Origin: Flavobacterium fontis
Lineage (GTDB): Bacteria > Bacteroidota > Bacteroidia > Flavobacteriales > Flavobacteriaceae
Reading direction: 5' to 3'
DNA length: 64,000 nucleotides
Assembly: GCF_900129405.1 (NCBI RefSeq)
Contig: NZ_FQVQ01000009.1
Location: forward strand, 1-64,000
Position numbers and translations under genes: made by a program. Below the pieces are notes generated by a model that was not told where the DNA came from, did not search any database, and saw only the letters and a program-made list of their open reading frames with translations. Shown in pieces: positions 43,398-52,149 of this stretch; the stretch's first letter is position 1, and each line of letters starts with the position of its first letter.

Positions 43398-46052
43398 ATG
43401 AAAAATAGCTACTTATTATGGACCGCTATCCTACTATTAGGAGTGTTTCAATCCCTTAAGGCACAGAACACCGAACAAATTCCTTTCGACCAAGGGAAAA
43501 AATATATTTTAGGAAACGTAAATGTTACCGGGAAAATCAGTTACAACGAACTTACCGTAGTGACTTTTTCTGGTTTGGAAAAAGGGCAAGAAATTACGGT
43601 CCCTGGCGAACAAATTAGTAATGCCATTAAAAAATTAGGGAAACTTGGTTTGTTTAGTGATATCGACTTTTATGCTAGTGAAATTCGTGGCGATACTATC
43701 GATTTGGAGTTGAATATTGTAGAACTCCCGAAACTAAATGACGTTCGAATTAACGGCGTTAAAAAAAATAAAGTTGAAGATTTAATCAAAGAAAATGCGT
43801 TGACAAAAGGGAAAATTGTTAACGAAAACTTGATTACTACTACTCGAAACTACCTCGAAAACAAGTATAAAAAAGAAGGATACTTTAATGCTAAGGTGTC
43901 TGTAAAGACTTCTCCTGTTGATTCTACCGTCAATCAAGTGAATATGATTGTGGGAATTGATAAAGGGGATAAAATCAAAATTAATCGCATCACTTTTGAA
44001 GGAAACGAAAAGTTTTCAGACAAAAAGTTGCGCAAGGCCATGAAAGGCACAAAACAACAAAACCCAATCCGCATTTTCAAAGCCTCTAAATTTATTCGCA
44101 GTAAATTCAATGAAGATTTGGTATCTATTGTAGAAAAATACAAAGAAAAAGGATACCGTGATGCGCGCATTGTCTCGGATTCGGTATGGCTGGATACCAA
44201 AAAGCAAAAACTAGCCTTGAATATCAAAGTAGAAGAAGGGCGAAAGTATTATTTTGGAAACATTAAGTTTTTAGGTAATTCTGTCTATTCTGACCAAGCC
44301 TTGGCAGGTATGCTGGGCATCAAAAAAGGCGATACTTACAATGGTGTGCTATTGGAAAAACGCATTTCCGACAAAAGCAAACCCGACGGTGATGATATCA
44401 CTAACTTATACCAAAATAATGGTTACCTCTTCTCTACCATTAACGCTGTAGAAGTAAAAACGGAAAAAGACTCCATTGACTTTGAAATTCGCGTAGTCGA
44501 AGGACCCATTGCGTATTTCAACAAAATCACGGTTGTCGGTAATGACAAAACAAATGACAAAGTAATTTACCGAGAATTGCGCACGAAACCGGGGGAAAAA
44601 TACAGTAAAGAAGATTTGGTTCGAACGGTTCGTGAGATTGGACAATTGGGATTCTTTGACCCAGAAGCTATCGACCCAAAATTTAAAAACGTTGACCCTA
44701 CAGCAGGAACGGTCGACATTGAATATAACTTGGTCGAACGTGGTTCGAGTCAGATTGAACTCCAAGGAGGTTATGGTGGCGGTGGATTCATCGGAACCCT
44801 AGGACTGTCATTCAACAACTTTTCGATAGCCAATATTTTTAAGAAATCGGCTTACAAACCCTTACCCATGGGAGACGGGCAAAAACTAGCCTTACGTTTA
44901 CAAGCAAGTACTTTCTTTAGAACCTATAGTTTTTCATTCTCTGAACCTTGGTTTGGTGGAAAAAAACCGGTGAGTTTCTCGGCTTCCGTTTCGCAAAGTA
45001 AACAATACCTTTTCTCGGGGTCATTTAACAGTATTGACCGCTCACGAAGCTTTGACATTACCTCAGTTACTATTGGTTTGGCCAAACGACTTACCATTCC
45101 CGATGACTTTTTTATTCTTTCTGGTAATTTAAGTTTCCAATATTATAATTTAAATAATTACAACACGGGACTTTTCACCTTCGGAAACGGAACTTCTAGA
45201 AACTTTGGTTTCAGTGTTGGTCTCACCCGAAACAACAAAGCAATCAACCCAATTTACCCAATCCGTGGGGCAGAATTTAGTATTAATGCGAAATTTTCTC
45301 CTCCGTATTCTTTATGGAATGGAGTGGATTACGGAGAACTTCCAAATCAGGCAGAATACAAAAAACGATTTGACCCCAATACGATGACCGCGGATCCTAA
45401 CGTGAATGTGTTACCCGCAGTGGGTGATTTTGTAACTCAAAATCCAAATACTGGATTATATACCCGAGTGGACACTTTCCAAGAAGCCGATGTGGATCAA
45501 GCTAAAGTTGACCAAAAGCGTTTCAACTGGCTGGAATACTATAAAATCAAATTCAAAGCCGATGCCTACACCAAAATTCAAGGAAACTTAGTATTGCGCA
45601 GTCTAACCGAGTTTGGTTTCTTGGGTGCTTACAACCAAGAACGCGGAGTTGTTCCTTTTGAACGTTTCTTCGTTGGAGGTGACGGTTTGGCCAACTTTGC
45701 TTTGGATGGTCGTGAAATCATTCAGTTGCGGGGATATCCCAACCAATCCTTATCCTCTAATGTGGGAGGAAGTATCTACAACAAATTCACGTTGGAATTA
45801 CGTTATCCTATCACTTTAAAAGCTGCTGCATCCATTTATGCACTTACTTTTTTAGAAGGAGGAGCCTCATTCAACAATTTTAGAAGCTTTAATCCGTTTG
45901 CTATACAGCGGTCAGCCGGTTTCGGTATTCGTGTGTTTATGCCTGCTTTTGGATTGTTGGGAATTGACTTTGCCCAAGGATTCGATTTCATTCCAGGAAC
46001 CACACAAAAAGGAGGTTGGCAGACCCATTTTATTATTGGACAACAATTTTAG
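43398..46052 (+). CDS. bamA: Outer membrane protein assembly factor BamA
   Basis: Inserts beta-barrel proteins into the outer membrane. 884 residues from ATG 43398 (MKNSYLLWTAILLLGVF). An upstream start inside uppS would be possible in frame but is excluded because the signal peptide begins here. Five POTRA domains (about 30-440) are recognisable by repeats such as VNVTGKISYNELTV, ITFEGNEKFSDKKLRKAM and KITVVGNDKTNDKVIYREL, followed by a 16-strand barrel with the VRGYPNQSL-like loop (here LRGYPNQSL) that folds into the pore. It is part of the porG-uppS operon and precedes its chaperone genes. Confidence 0.95.
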   Translation: MKNSYLLWTAILLLGVFQSLKAQNTEQIPFDQGKKYILGNVNVTGKISYNELTVVTFSGLEKGQEITVPGEQISNAIKKLGKLGLFSDIDFYASEIRGDTIDLELNIVELPKLNDVRINGVKKNKVEDLIKENALTKGKIVNENLITTTRNYLENKYKKEGYFNAKVSVKTSPVDSTVNQVNMIVGIDKGDKIKINRITFEGNEKFSDKKLRKAMKGTKQQNPIRIFKASKFIRSKFNEDLVSIVEKYKEKGYRDARIVSDSVWLDTKKQKLALNIKVEEGRKYYFGNIKFLGNSVYSDQALAGMLGIKKGDTYNGVLLEKRISDKSKPDGDDITNLYQNNGYLFSTINAVEVKTEKDSIDFEIRVVEGPIAYFNKITVVGNDKTNDKVIYRELRTKPGEKYSKEDLVRTVREIGQLGFFDPEAIDPKFKNVDPTAGTVDIEYNLVERGSSQIELQGGYGGGGFIGTLGLSFNNFSIANIFKKSAYKPLPMGDGQKLALRLQASTFFRTYSFSFSEPWFGGKKPVSFSASVSQSKQYLFSGSFNSIDRSRSFDITSVTIGLAKRLTIPDDFFILSGNLSFQYYNLNNYNTGLFTFGNGTSRNFGFSVGLTRNNKAINPIYPIRGAEFSINAKFSPPYSLWNGVDYGELPNQAEYKKRFDPNTMTADPNVNVLPAVGDFVTQNPNTGLYTRVDTFQEADVDQAKVDQKRFNWLEYYKIKFKADAYTKIQGNLVLRSLTEFGFLGAYNQERGVVPFERFFVGGDGLANFALDGREIIQLRGYPNQSLSSNVGGSIYNKFTLELRYPITLKAAASIYALTFLEGGASFNNFRSFNPFAIQRSAGFGIRVFMPAFGLLGIDFAQGFDFIPGTTQKGGWQTHFIIGQQF

Positions 46053-46060
46053 TATATTTG
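46053..46060 (+). promoter_or_regulatory. -7 element TATATTTG before the first ompH
   Basis: Perfect TAnnTTTG match immediately after the bamA stop, suggesting an internal promoter for the ompH pair. The nearest TTG is only 14 bases upstream. Confidence 0.45.
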
Positions 46061-46086
46061 CTTAGGCTATGCTAACACAAACGGTT

Positions 46087-47097
46087 ATGAAAAAACAATT
46101 TTCGCTTCTTTTTTGGGTGCTTTTATCCGCCACACAACTTATTTCAGCACAATCCCGTGGGATCAAAGTGGGCTATATTGATATGGAATATATCTTAGAC
46201 AAAGTCCCTTCCTATGCGGAAGCTAAAAATCAGTTGGAACAAAAAGCAGAAAAGTGGAAGCAAGAAATTGAAACCAAAAAAAATGATATTGCTAAGCTGA
46301 AAGAAGCCTTAAAAACGGAACGCGTTTTATTGACCAAAGAACTAATCGAAGAGCGCGAAGAAGAAATTGCTTTTCAAGAAAAAGAGTTAATCGACTACCA
46401 ACAAAAGCGATTTGGCCCCAACGGAGATTTAATCGTTCAAAAAGCTACTCTGGTAAAACCCATCCAAGATCAAGTTTTTAATGCCGTACAGGATTTGGCG
46501 GAAGCCCGAAAATACGATTATGTATTTGACAAATCTTCGGATTTAACAATGCTTTTTGCAGCCAAAAAACACGACCTTAGTGACCGCGTGATTAGTGTTT
46601 TGACCCGGGCTGAGCGTCGCCAACAAATGTCCAAAAAGCAACTCAAAGAAGAGGAAGCTAAAGAAAAATTAGAAGATATGATGGCTGACAATCCCGAGAT
46701 GACGGAGCGTCAGAAACAAATGGAAGAACGGAAAGCAGCGCGTCTAAAATTGATTGAAGACAAAAAAGCAGCCGCAGAAGCCCGCAAAAAAGAAGCGGAT
46801 GAAAAACGCAAACAACAACTAGAAGAAAAAAACAATAAAAAAACTGGCACAGTTTCTGATACTGCCAAACCAACTGCTGCTCAAGATTCGAATGCCGCTC
46901 AGAAAAAAGAAGAAAAAACTGAAGCCGCTGCCGCTGAAAAAGAAAAACGCGATGAAGCACGCAACAAATCATTGGAAGAGCGCAAAAGAATTATTGATGA
47001 GCGTAAAAAAGCAGCCGAAGAAAAACGCAAACAACAGTTAGAAGCACGTGAGGCCGCCAAAAAAGCGAAAGACAGTGTTAAAACTGCAAAACCTTAA
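46087..47097 (+). CDS. OmpH/Skp family chaperone with long charged coiled-coil tail
   Basis: 336 residues from ATG 46087 (MKKQFSLLFWVLL); ATG 46069 is too close to the -7 box. Signal peptide about 1-22. Residues about 28-170 form the Skp-like OmpH domain: KVGYIDMEYILDKVPSY, then a coiled coil, then YDYVFDKSSDLTMLF. The remaining 165 residues are a low-complexity Lys/Glu/Ala/Arg helix with repeats such as ERKAARLKLIEDKKAAAE and EEKRKQQLEAREAAKKAK. OmpH chaperones hold unfolded barrels in the periplasm for BamA. The tail is unusual against its 166-residue paralogue next door. Confidence 0.9.
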   Translation: MKKQFSLLFWVLLSATQLISAQSRGIKVGYIDMEYILDKVPSYAEAKNQLEQKAEKWKQEIETKKNDIAKLKEALKTERVLLTKELIEEREEEIAFQEKELIDYQQKRFGPNGDLIVQKATLVKPIQDQVFNAVQDLAEARKYDYVFDKSSDLTMLFAAKKHDLSDRVISVLTRAERRQQMSKKQLKEEEAKEKLEDMMADNPEMTERQKQMEERKAARLKLIEDKKAAAEARKKEADEKRKQQLEEKNNKKTGTVSDTAKPTAAQDSNAAQKKEEKTEAAAAEKEKRDEARNKSLEERKRIIDERKKAAEEKRKQQLEAREAAKKAKDSVKTAKP

Positions 47098-47128
47098 AAT
47101 AAAATTGTTCACTAAATTAAATTAAAAA

Positions 47129-47629
47129 ATGATGAAACTATTCAAAAATGCCCTTTTAGCCGTAGTCGCTGTATTAGGAATGCAAACTGCTCAAGCACAG
47201 GCCAAAACCGCTCATGTGGATGTCAATGATATTACGTCGAAAATGCCTGCCATGATCGAAGCCCGTAAACAATTGGAAAAATTGGGCGAAAACTACAGTA
47301 AAGAATACAAAACTTTAGTAGAGGAGTACCAAGCGAAAGCAAAAAAATATGAAGCAGAAGTGGCTACCGTATCCGATGCGGTTAACCAAACACGTCAACA
47401 AGAAATGCAAGATATGGGAAAACGTATCAGCGATTTCCAAGAAAATGCTCAAAACGACTTACAAAAGAAAGAAGGCGAATTAATGAAACCCTTGGTGGAC
47501 AAAATTAAAGCTTCTATTTCTAAAGTTGGAAAAGCAAAAGGATACCAATATGTGATGGATGTATCCAGCTTACTTTTGGCTGACGGTCCAGACATTACCG
47601 CTGACGTAAAAAAAGATTTAGGATTTTAA
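47129..47629 (+). CDS. OmpH/Skp family periplasmic chaperone
   Basis: A 166-residue protein with signal peptide (cleavage near AQAQA, residue 24) and a complete Skp-like domain: AHVDVNDITSKMP, a coiled-coil hairpin rich in Lys/Glu/Gln, and the C-terminal GYQYVMDVSSLLLADG. It is the plain form of the family, 31 bases after the long-tailed paralogue, and ends the envelope-assembly operon at a terminator. The start codon could be either of two adjacent ATG. Confidence 0.92.
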   Translation: MMKLFKNALLAVVAVLGMQTAQAQAKTAHVDVNDITSKMPAMIEARKQLEKLGENYSKEYKTLVEEYQAKAKKYEAEVATVSDAVNQTRQQEMQDMGKRISDFQENAQNDLQKKEGELMKPLVDKIKASISKVGKAKGYQYVMDVSSLLLADGPDITADVKKDLGF

Positions 47630-47650
47630 TCAAAACCCTTTACCCTCCCA

Positions 47651-47677
47651 CCCGAAGATATCCCTTCGGGTTTTTTT
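47651..47677 (+). terminator. Rho-independent terminator ending the porG-ompH operon
   Basis: Stem CCCGAAG/CTTCGGG with a six-base loop and seven T. Confidence 0.9.
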
Positions 47678-47678
47678 A

Positions 47679-47686
47679 TACCTTTG
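47679..47686 (+). promoter_or_regulatory. -7 element TACCTTTG of murI
   Basis: Perfect TAnnTTTG match directly after the terminator T run and only three bases before the murI ATG; the mRNA would be leaderless. Confidence 0.5.
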
Positions 47687-47689
47687 TGT

Positions 47690-48469
47690 ATGGAGAATAA
47701 TCAACCTATCGGCCTTTTTGATTCGGGAATTGGAGGAACATCCATTTGGAAAGCCATTCACAAGCTTTTACCGCACGAAGACACGCTATACCTCGCCGAT
47801 AGCAAAAACGCTCCCTACGGGATTAAATCCAAAGCTGAAATCATCGCTTTGAGTCGCAAGAACACCGAATTTTTACTAGACCACCAATGTAAAATCATTG
47901 TCGTCGCTTGCAATACTGCGACCACCAACGCGATTCAAGAATTACGCGCGCGCTATAGCGTTCCTTTTATCGGAATAGAACCTGCCATCAAACCCGCAGC
48001 ATTGCATTCACAAACCCATAAAATTGGAATTTTAGCCACACAAGGCACCCTGAACAGTGCTTTATTTCACCAAAGCATGCAACAGTATCAAAATGTGGTT
48101 TTTGTGGAACAAATTGGACACGGTTTGGTAGAACTTATTGAAAATGGTCAAATCGATAGTCCAACGATGGAATCCCTTTTACATCAATATTTACGTCCGA
48201 TGATCGCCGCTAATATTGATTACTTAGTTTTAGGATGCAGCCACTACCCTTATCTAATTCCACAAATACAAAAGATTTTACCCCCGCACATCACTATTAT
48301 CGACTCAGGAGAAGCTGTAGCACGTCAAACACAACGGGTTTTGGAACAAACCGTGGGTCTACGAAATCCAATTACCCCATCGTCACAGCGCTTCTTTACC
48401 AATACCGATCCACAAGTGCTGGAGGCAATTTTAGACCATAAATACCTTGTAATCCCTACTGATTTTTAA
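47690..48469 (+). CDS. murI: Glutamate racemase
   Basis: Makes D-glutamate for peptidoglycan. 259 residues from ATG 47690 (MENNQPIGLFDSGIGG). The two catalytic cysteines are in VVACNTATTNA and LVLGCSHYP, and the substrate loop DSKNAPYG is present. A TTG two codons upstream belongs to the -7 box and is not a likely start. Following the envelope block, it adds the cell-wall precursor step. Confidence 0.95.
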   Translation: MENNQPIGLFDSGIGGTSIWKAIHKLLPHEDTLYLADSKNAPYGIKSKAEIIALSRKNTEFLLDHQCKIIVVACNTATTNAIQELRARYSVPFIGIEPAIKPAALHSQTHKIGILATQGTLNSALFHQSMQQYQNVVFVEQIGHGLVELIENGQIDSPTMESLLHQYLRPMIAANIDYLVLGCSHYPYLIPQIQKILPPHITIIDSGEAVARQTQRVLEQTVGLRNPITPSSQRFFTNTDPQVLEAILDHKYLVIPTDF

Positions 48470-48498
48470 TCGGTACCCTGATAACGCGGGAAAAGAAG

Positions 48499-48506
48499 TA
48501 TCTTTG
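48499..48506 (+). promoter_or_regulatory. -7 element TATCTTTG of the pseudouridine synthase gene
   Basis: Perfect TAnnTTTG match 15 bases before ATG 48522. Confidence 0.55.
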
Positions 48507-48521
48507 CCAAAAAGTAAGTGC

Positions 48522-49358
48522 ATGCAACGTTCGAATTCCAACCGATCTGGTAAAAAACCGACTTCAAATTCAAAATTCAAGCGGGAATCCAAACCCCCAC
48601 GAAAAACAGCTGCACCCAAAAAAGCAGCACCCGCTCCCAAAAGCAATCCCGATGAGATTCGCTTAAACCGATACATTGCCAACTCAGGGATTTGCTCCCG
48701 TAGAGATGCCGATATTTACATTCGCTCTGGAAACGTAAAAGTGAATGGGGAAGTGATTACCGAAATGGGGTACAAAGTTAAACCGGGAGATATCGTTAAT
48801 TTTGATGGCACTGAAGTTAGCCCAGAAAAAAAAGAATATTACCTAATCAACAAGCCCAAAAACTTCACAACCTCGGGCGATGATAGCGCAAACTCACGCA
48901 ATGTTATGGAACTTTTAAAAGGAGTGACGCGTGCTAAATTACAACCTGTGGGTCGCATGGACAAAAACACGACGGGGTTATTGCTATTGACCAATGATAG
49001 TGATATGATCTTAAAATTTTCTAAACCCCAACCCAAAGCGACAAAAATCTACCAAGTGAGCTTGGACCGTAACTTAAAATATGAAGATTTGGAATCGATT
49101 GCTAAAGGAATTACCTTGGAAGGCCACCGCATAAACGTGGATGAAATTAGTTACATCGAAAACCAACCCAAAACTGAAATTGGTATTCAACTTCGTACCG
49201 CCAATGTTAAAGTGGTACGGGCACTTTTTGAAGCCTTAAAATACGATGTACTCAAAGTAGATCGCGTTTCGTTTGCAGGATTGACAAAAAAGAACTTACC
49301 CCGCGGATTTTTCCGACCGCTTACCGAGCAGGAGATTATCAACCTAAAAAATATTTAA
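48522..49358 (+). CDS. RsuA/RluB family rRNA pseudouridine synthase
   Basis: 278 residues from ATG 48522. A basic, low-complexity N-terminal tail (about 1-45, Lys/Pro/Ala/Ser) precedes an S4 RNA-binding domain (RLNRYIANSGICSRRDADIYIRSGNVKVNG, split, about 48-95) and the synthase domain with the motif LQPVGRMDKNTTGLLLLTND (split), whose aspartate in GRMDKNT is the catalytic residue. The family modifies 16S or 23S rRNA uridines; the site is unknown. The basic tail is common in Bacteroidota members. Confidence 0.93.
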   Translation: MQRSNSNRSGKKPTSNSKFKRESKPPRKTAAPKKAAPAPKSNPDEIRLNRYIANSGICSRRDADIYIRSGNVKVNGEVITEMGYKVKPGDIVNFDGTEVSPEKKEYYLINKPKNFTTSGDDSANSRNVMELLKGVTRAKLQPVGRMDKNTTGLLLLTNDSDMILKFSKPQPKATKIYQVSLDRNLKYEDLESIAKGITLEGHRINVDEISYIENQPKTEIGIQLRTANVKVVRALFEALKYDVLKVDRVSFAGLTKKNLPRGFFRPLTEQEIINLKNI

Positions 49359-49362
49359 CACC

Positions 49363-50192
49363 ATGCGTACAGTGGGAGCACTTTATGTTTCATCTGTAAA
49401 AGACTACTCTATTGAATTTTACAACGTACTGATAGACTATGCCCCTCGCCTAGTTTCGTCTTTAGTTGTATTGGTTTTAGGACTCTATGCGATCCGTTTT
49501 ATCACCCGTTTGGCCAAGAAAATCATGGCCCGAAAAGAGATGGAAGTCACTTTGGCTGAGTTTCTATCGAGTTGCCTGCTGTGGGGACTGCGGGCTTTGC
49601 TTTTTGTAACCTTTATTTCTCGCCTTGGTATCGAAACTACTTCTTTTGTAGCTATTCTCGGGGCAGCAGGCTTAGCCATCGGGATGTCACTTCAAGGGTC
49701 GTTGGCCAATTTAGCCGGGGGCGTGTTGATTATTCTTTTTAAACCCTTTCGCGTTGGCGATGTGATTGAAGCGCAAGGCGTGAGTGGTATGGTTACCGAA
49801 ATACAAATATTTGTCACCAAACTTATTTCGGGGAACAACCAAACCATTATGATTCCCAATGGGATTTTATCCAACGGGATTATCACCAATTTTTCGATTG
49901 CTGGAAAAAGAAGAGCCGACTTAGTGTTTTCGCTTTCGTATGAAACCAACTCAAAGCAGCCAAAGAAACCGTTTTACAGGTTATGCAAAACCATCCAAAA
50001 GTGCTTAAAGATCCAGCGCCAGAAGTAATTGTTAAAGATTTATCGGACAGTGCAATTCACTTAGGAATTCGTCCTTGGACCCTTAATGATGATTTTGGGG
50101 AAGTCTGTTCCGATATTCTTGAGCAATGTAAAGCGGCTTTTGATGCGCAAAACATTACGATTCAGCCTTTTGTTCGTGAAAATCCAGCTTAG
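49363..50192 (+). pseudogene. mscS: Small-conductance mechanosensitive channel (MscS) gene with a frameshift
   Basis: MscS channel gene split into two frames. Frame one (49363-50028) gives the N-terminal helices and the pore/vestibule: AILGAAGLAIGMSLQGSLANLAGG is the TM3 hallmark (split), then FKPFRVGDVIEAQGVSGMVTEIQIF. It is correct through SYETN, then runs out of homology. The expected continuation LKAAKETVLQVMQNHPKVLKDPAP reads in the other frame up to 50192. A single missing base at about 49950/49951 (one C short in AACTCAAAG) explains it. This is either a real inactivating deletion or a sequencing error. The intact product would be about 276 residues. The tail overlaps tsaB by four bases. 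Confidence 0.88.
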
Positions 50193-50848
50193 GGATTTAT
50201 CATGAAATTTTTGAGGTAAAAAGGTTCAAAATACGCCACATCTTCAAACTGCTTTTCGTGATAAAGGGCTTCCGCAAGATCAGCCATGGTTTGTGCAGAA
50301 GGAAATACAACAGATTCCAAAAATTGAAAACGCGGGTGGGTAAGTACGGTTTTGGCTTTGGGTAAACAATCGCCGACAAACGTACAAGGGCCTTGCCATG
50401 CTTCAAAGGAGGTTTCATTTAATATCATTGCTTCCACAGCACTTAACGGTTTCCCATGAGTATCAAAAACCGCTGTATACACTTCCATACGACGAGCATC
50501 GATAAGGGGAATGATATAACCTTCATTAACAGAAGTGGCACGAGCGAGAATTTGCAAAGTAGAGACGCTTATCAATGGAATTTGCAGGGCGTAACACAAT
50601 CCTTTGGCTGCTGAGACACCGATACGAAGTCCGGTATACGATCCAGGGCCTTTACTCACGGCAACGGCATCCAAATCAGAGGCCAAAACACCTGCTTCCT
50701 GAAGGACTTCCTCAATAAATACATGGAGCTTTTCAGCATGGGTATAACCTTCTTCTGCCTTTTCGCGTAAAGCAATCACTTGGCCTTCCCGCACTAAAGC
50801 TACCGAACAATTTCGTGTAACGGTCTCCAAACACAACAATAAGGCCAT
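50189..50848 (-). CDS. tsaB: tRNA threonylcarbamoyladenosine biosynthesis protein TsaB
   Basis: Partner of TsaD in making t6A37 of ANN-reading tRNAs. 219 residues with the ASKHA-fold start LLCLETVTRNCSVALV, the signature SKGPGSYTGLRIGVSAAKGL (20 residues near 66-85), and the IDARRMEVYTAVF strand. It lies six bases downstream of the efflux adaptor gene on the same strand, an arrangement that may reflect chance operon fusion. Confidence 0.94.
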   Translation of the reverse strand: MALLLCLETVTRNCSVALVREGQVIALREKAEEGYTHAEKLHVFIEEVLQEAGVLASDLDAVAVSKGPGSYTGLRIGVSAAKGLCYALQIPLISVSTLQILARATSVNEGYIIPLIDARRMEVYTAVFDTHGKPLSAVEAMILNETSFEAWQGPCTFVGDCLPKAKTVLTHPRFQFLESVVFPSAQTMADLAEALYHEKQFEDVAYFEPFYLKNFMINP

Positions 50849-50854
50849 GAGGAA

Positions 50855-52144
50855 TTAGACTTTTGATTTTAGTTTAACTTTATCCCCCGAGTTCAAATCC
50901 TTGGTAACGGTATTGTAAGGTCCGATAATCACTTCATCCCCTTTTTTGAGTCCGGTAAGAATTTCGATATTGGTATCGTCTTGAATGCCCGTTTTCACCA
51001 CTCGGATTCGCGCTTTATCTTTGACCTTCACGAAAACGCATTCCAGTTTTTTATCGGACTTAGATTTTACCTTTTCTGTTTTTGCTGCTTCATCCTCATC
51101 GGGAACATCCAAAATAGATTTGGGCAATGTATCTGATTTTACCACAACGGCACTAATCGGTACGCCGATGATTTTTTCTTTACGCTTGGTAATGATATCA
51201 ACGGTAGCCGTCATTCCGGGGCGGAAAGGCGAATACGTAGCGGGTTTACCCTCTAACAAGTCTTGATACGATTCTTTAAGGATGCGAACCTTTACCTTGA
51301 AATTGGTCACCTGATCGGCAGTTGTTCCGGTGCTGGCTGAGTTTGATATACTCGTTACTACACCTTTGAATTCTTTTTTCAAATACGCATCGACTTGGAT
51401 ATTGGTTTCATCCCCGATGTTGACTTTTACAATGTCATTTTCATTGACATCGACTTCAACCTCCATATTGTTAAGATTGGCTACACGAAGCAACTCGGTT
51501 CCTGCCATTTGTTGGGTTCCCAAAATCTTTTCCCCCAACTCAACATTGAGTACTGAAATAGTTCCATCGGCTGGGGCATAGATGGTGGTACGGCCCAAAT
51601 TATCTTTGGCTTCCACAACCGAAGCATTGGCACTCTGCACATTATAATAGGCCGACTGTTTGTTGGCTTTGGCTACTTCAAAGGCTGCAATGGCTTTATC
51701 CCAATCGGCACGAGAAATTATTCCTTTTTCAAACAAGGATTTGCTGCGTTCATAACTGGCTTGCGCTTCTTTGAAAGAGGCATCAGCCTGCGACAATCCT
51801 GCTTTGGTTCCTGCATAATTAGAAACGGTACGGTTTAACCCAGAGGTATAAATATCGGGGTTAATTTTGACCAATAAATCTCCTTTTTTTACAATTTGTC
51901 CTTCTTTTACGGGTAAAGCAATAATTTCTCCAGACACCTGAGAAGACACTTTTACTTCAATTTCGGGTTGTATTTTTCCCGTAGCCGAAACGGTTTCGAT
52001 AATAGTTATTTCATCAACTTTGGCTACTTCCACTTCCTTTAATTCTTCGCGGCTTCCAAAAACACCTTTAGAGGACAACACCATTAACACAATGATTACT
52101 CCAAAGACAATACCACCCCACAAAAAGATTTTTTTTCTACTCAT
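50855..52144 (-). CDS. Efflux periplasmic adaptor (HlyD/MacA family)
   Basis: Links an inner-membrane pump to TolC. 429 residues with one N-terminal transmembrane helix (about 5-27), lipoyl/biotinyl-like half motifs VKVSSQVSGEIIALPVKEGQIVKKGDLL (split, about 65-95) and YAPADGTISVLNVELGEKI, a helical hairpin, and a C-terminal beta-barrel with FRPGMTATVDI. The MacA-like sequence suggests an ABC partner (MacB), but none follows; tsaB does. It follows the TolC gene by five bases. Confidence 0.92.
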   Translation of the reverse strand: MSRKKIFLWGGIVFGVIIVLMVLSSKGVFGSREELKEVEVAKVDEITIIETVSATGKIQPEIEVKVSSQVSGEIIALPVKEGQIVKKGDLLVKINPDIYTSGLNRTVSNYAGTKAGLSQADASFKEAQASYERSKSLFEKGIISRADWDKAIAAFEVAKANKQSAYYNVQSANASVVEAKDNLGRTTIYAPADGTISVLNVELGEKILGTQQMAGTELLRVANLNNMEVEVDVNENDIVKVNIGDETNIQVDAYLKKEFKGVVTSISNSASTGTTADQVTNFKVKVRILKESYQDLLEGKPATYSPFRPGMTATVDIITKRKEKIIGVPISAVVVKSDTLPKSILDVPDEDEAAKTEKVKSKSDKKLECVFVKVKDKARIRVVKTGIQDDTNIEILTGLKKGDEVIIGPYNTVTKDLNSGDKVKLKSKV

Positions 52145-52149
52145 GATTG

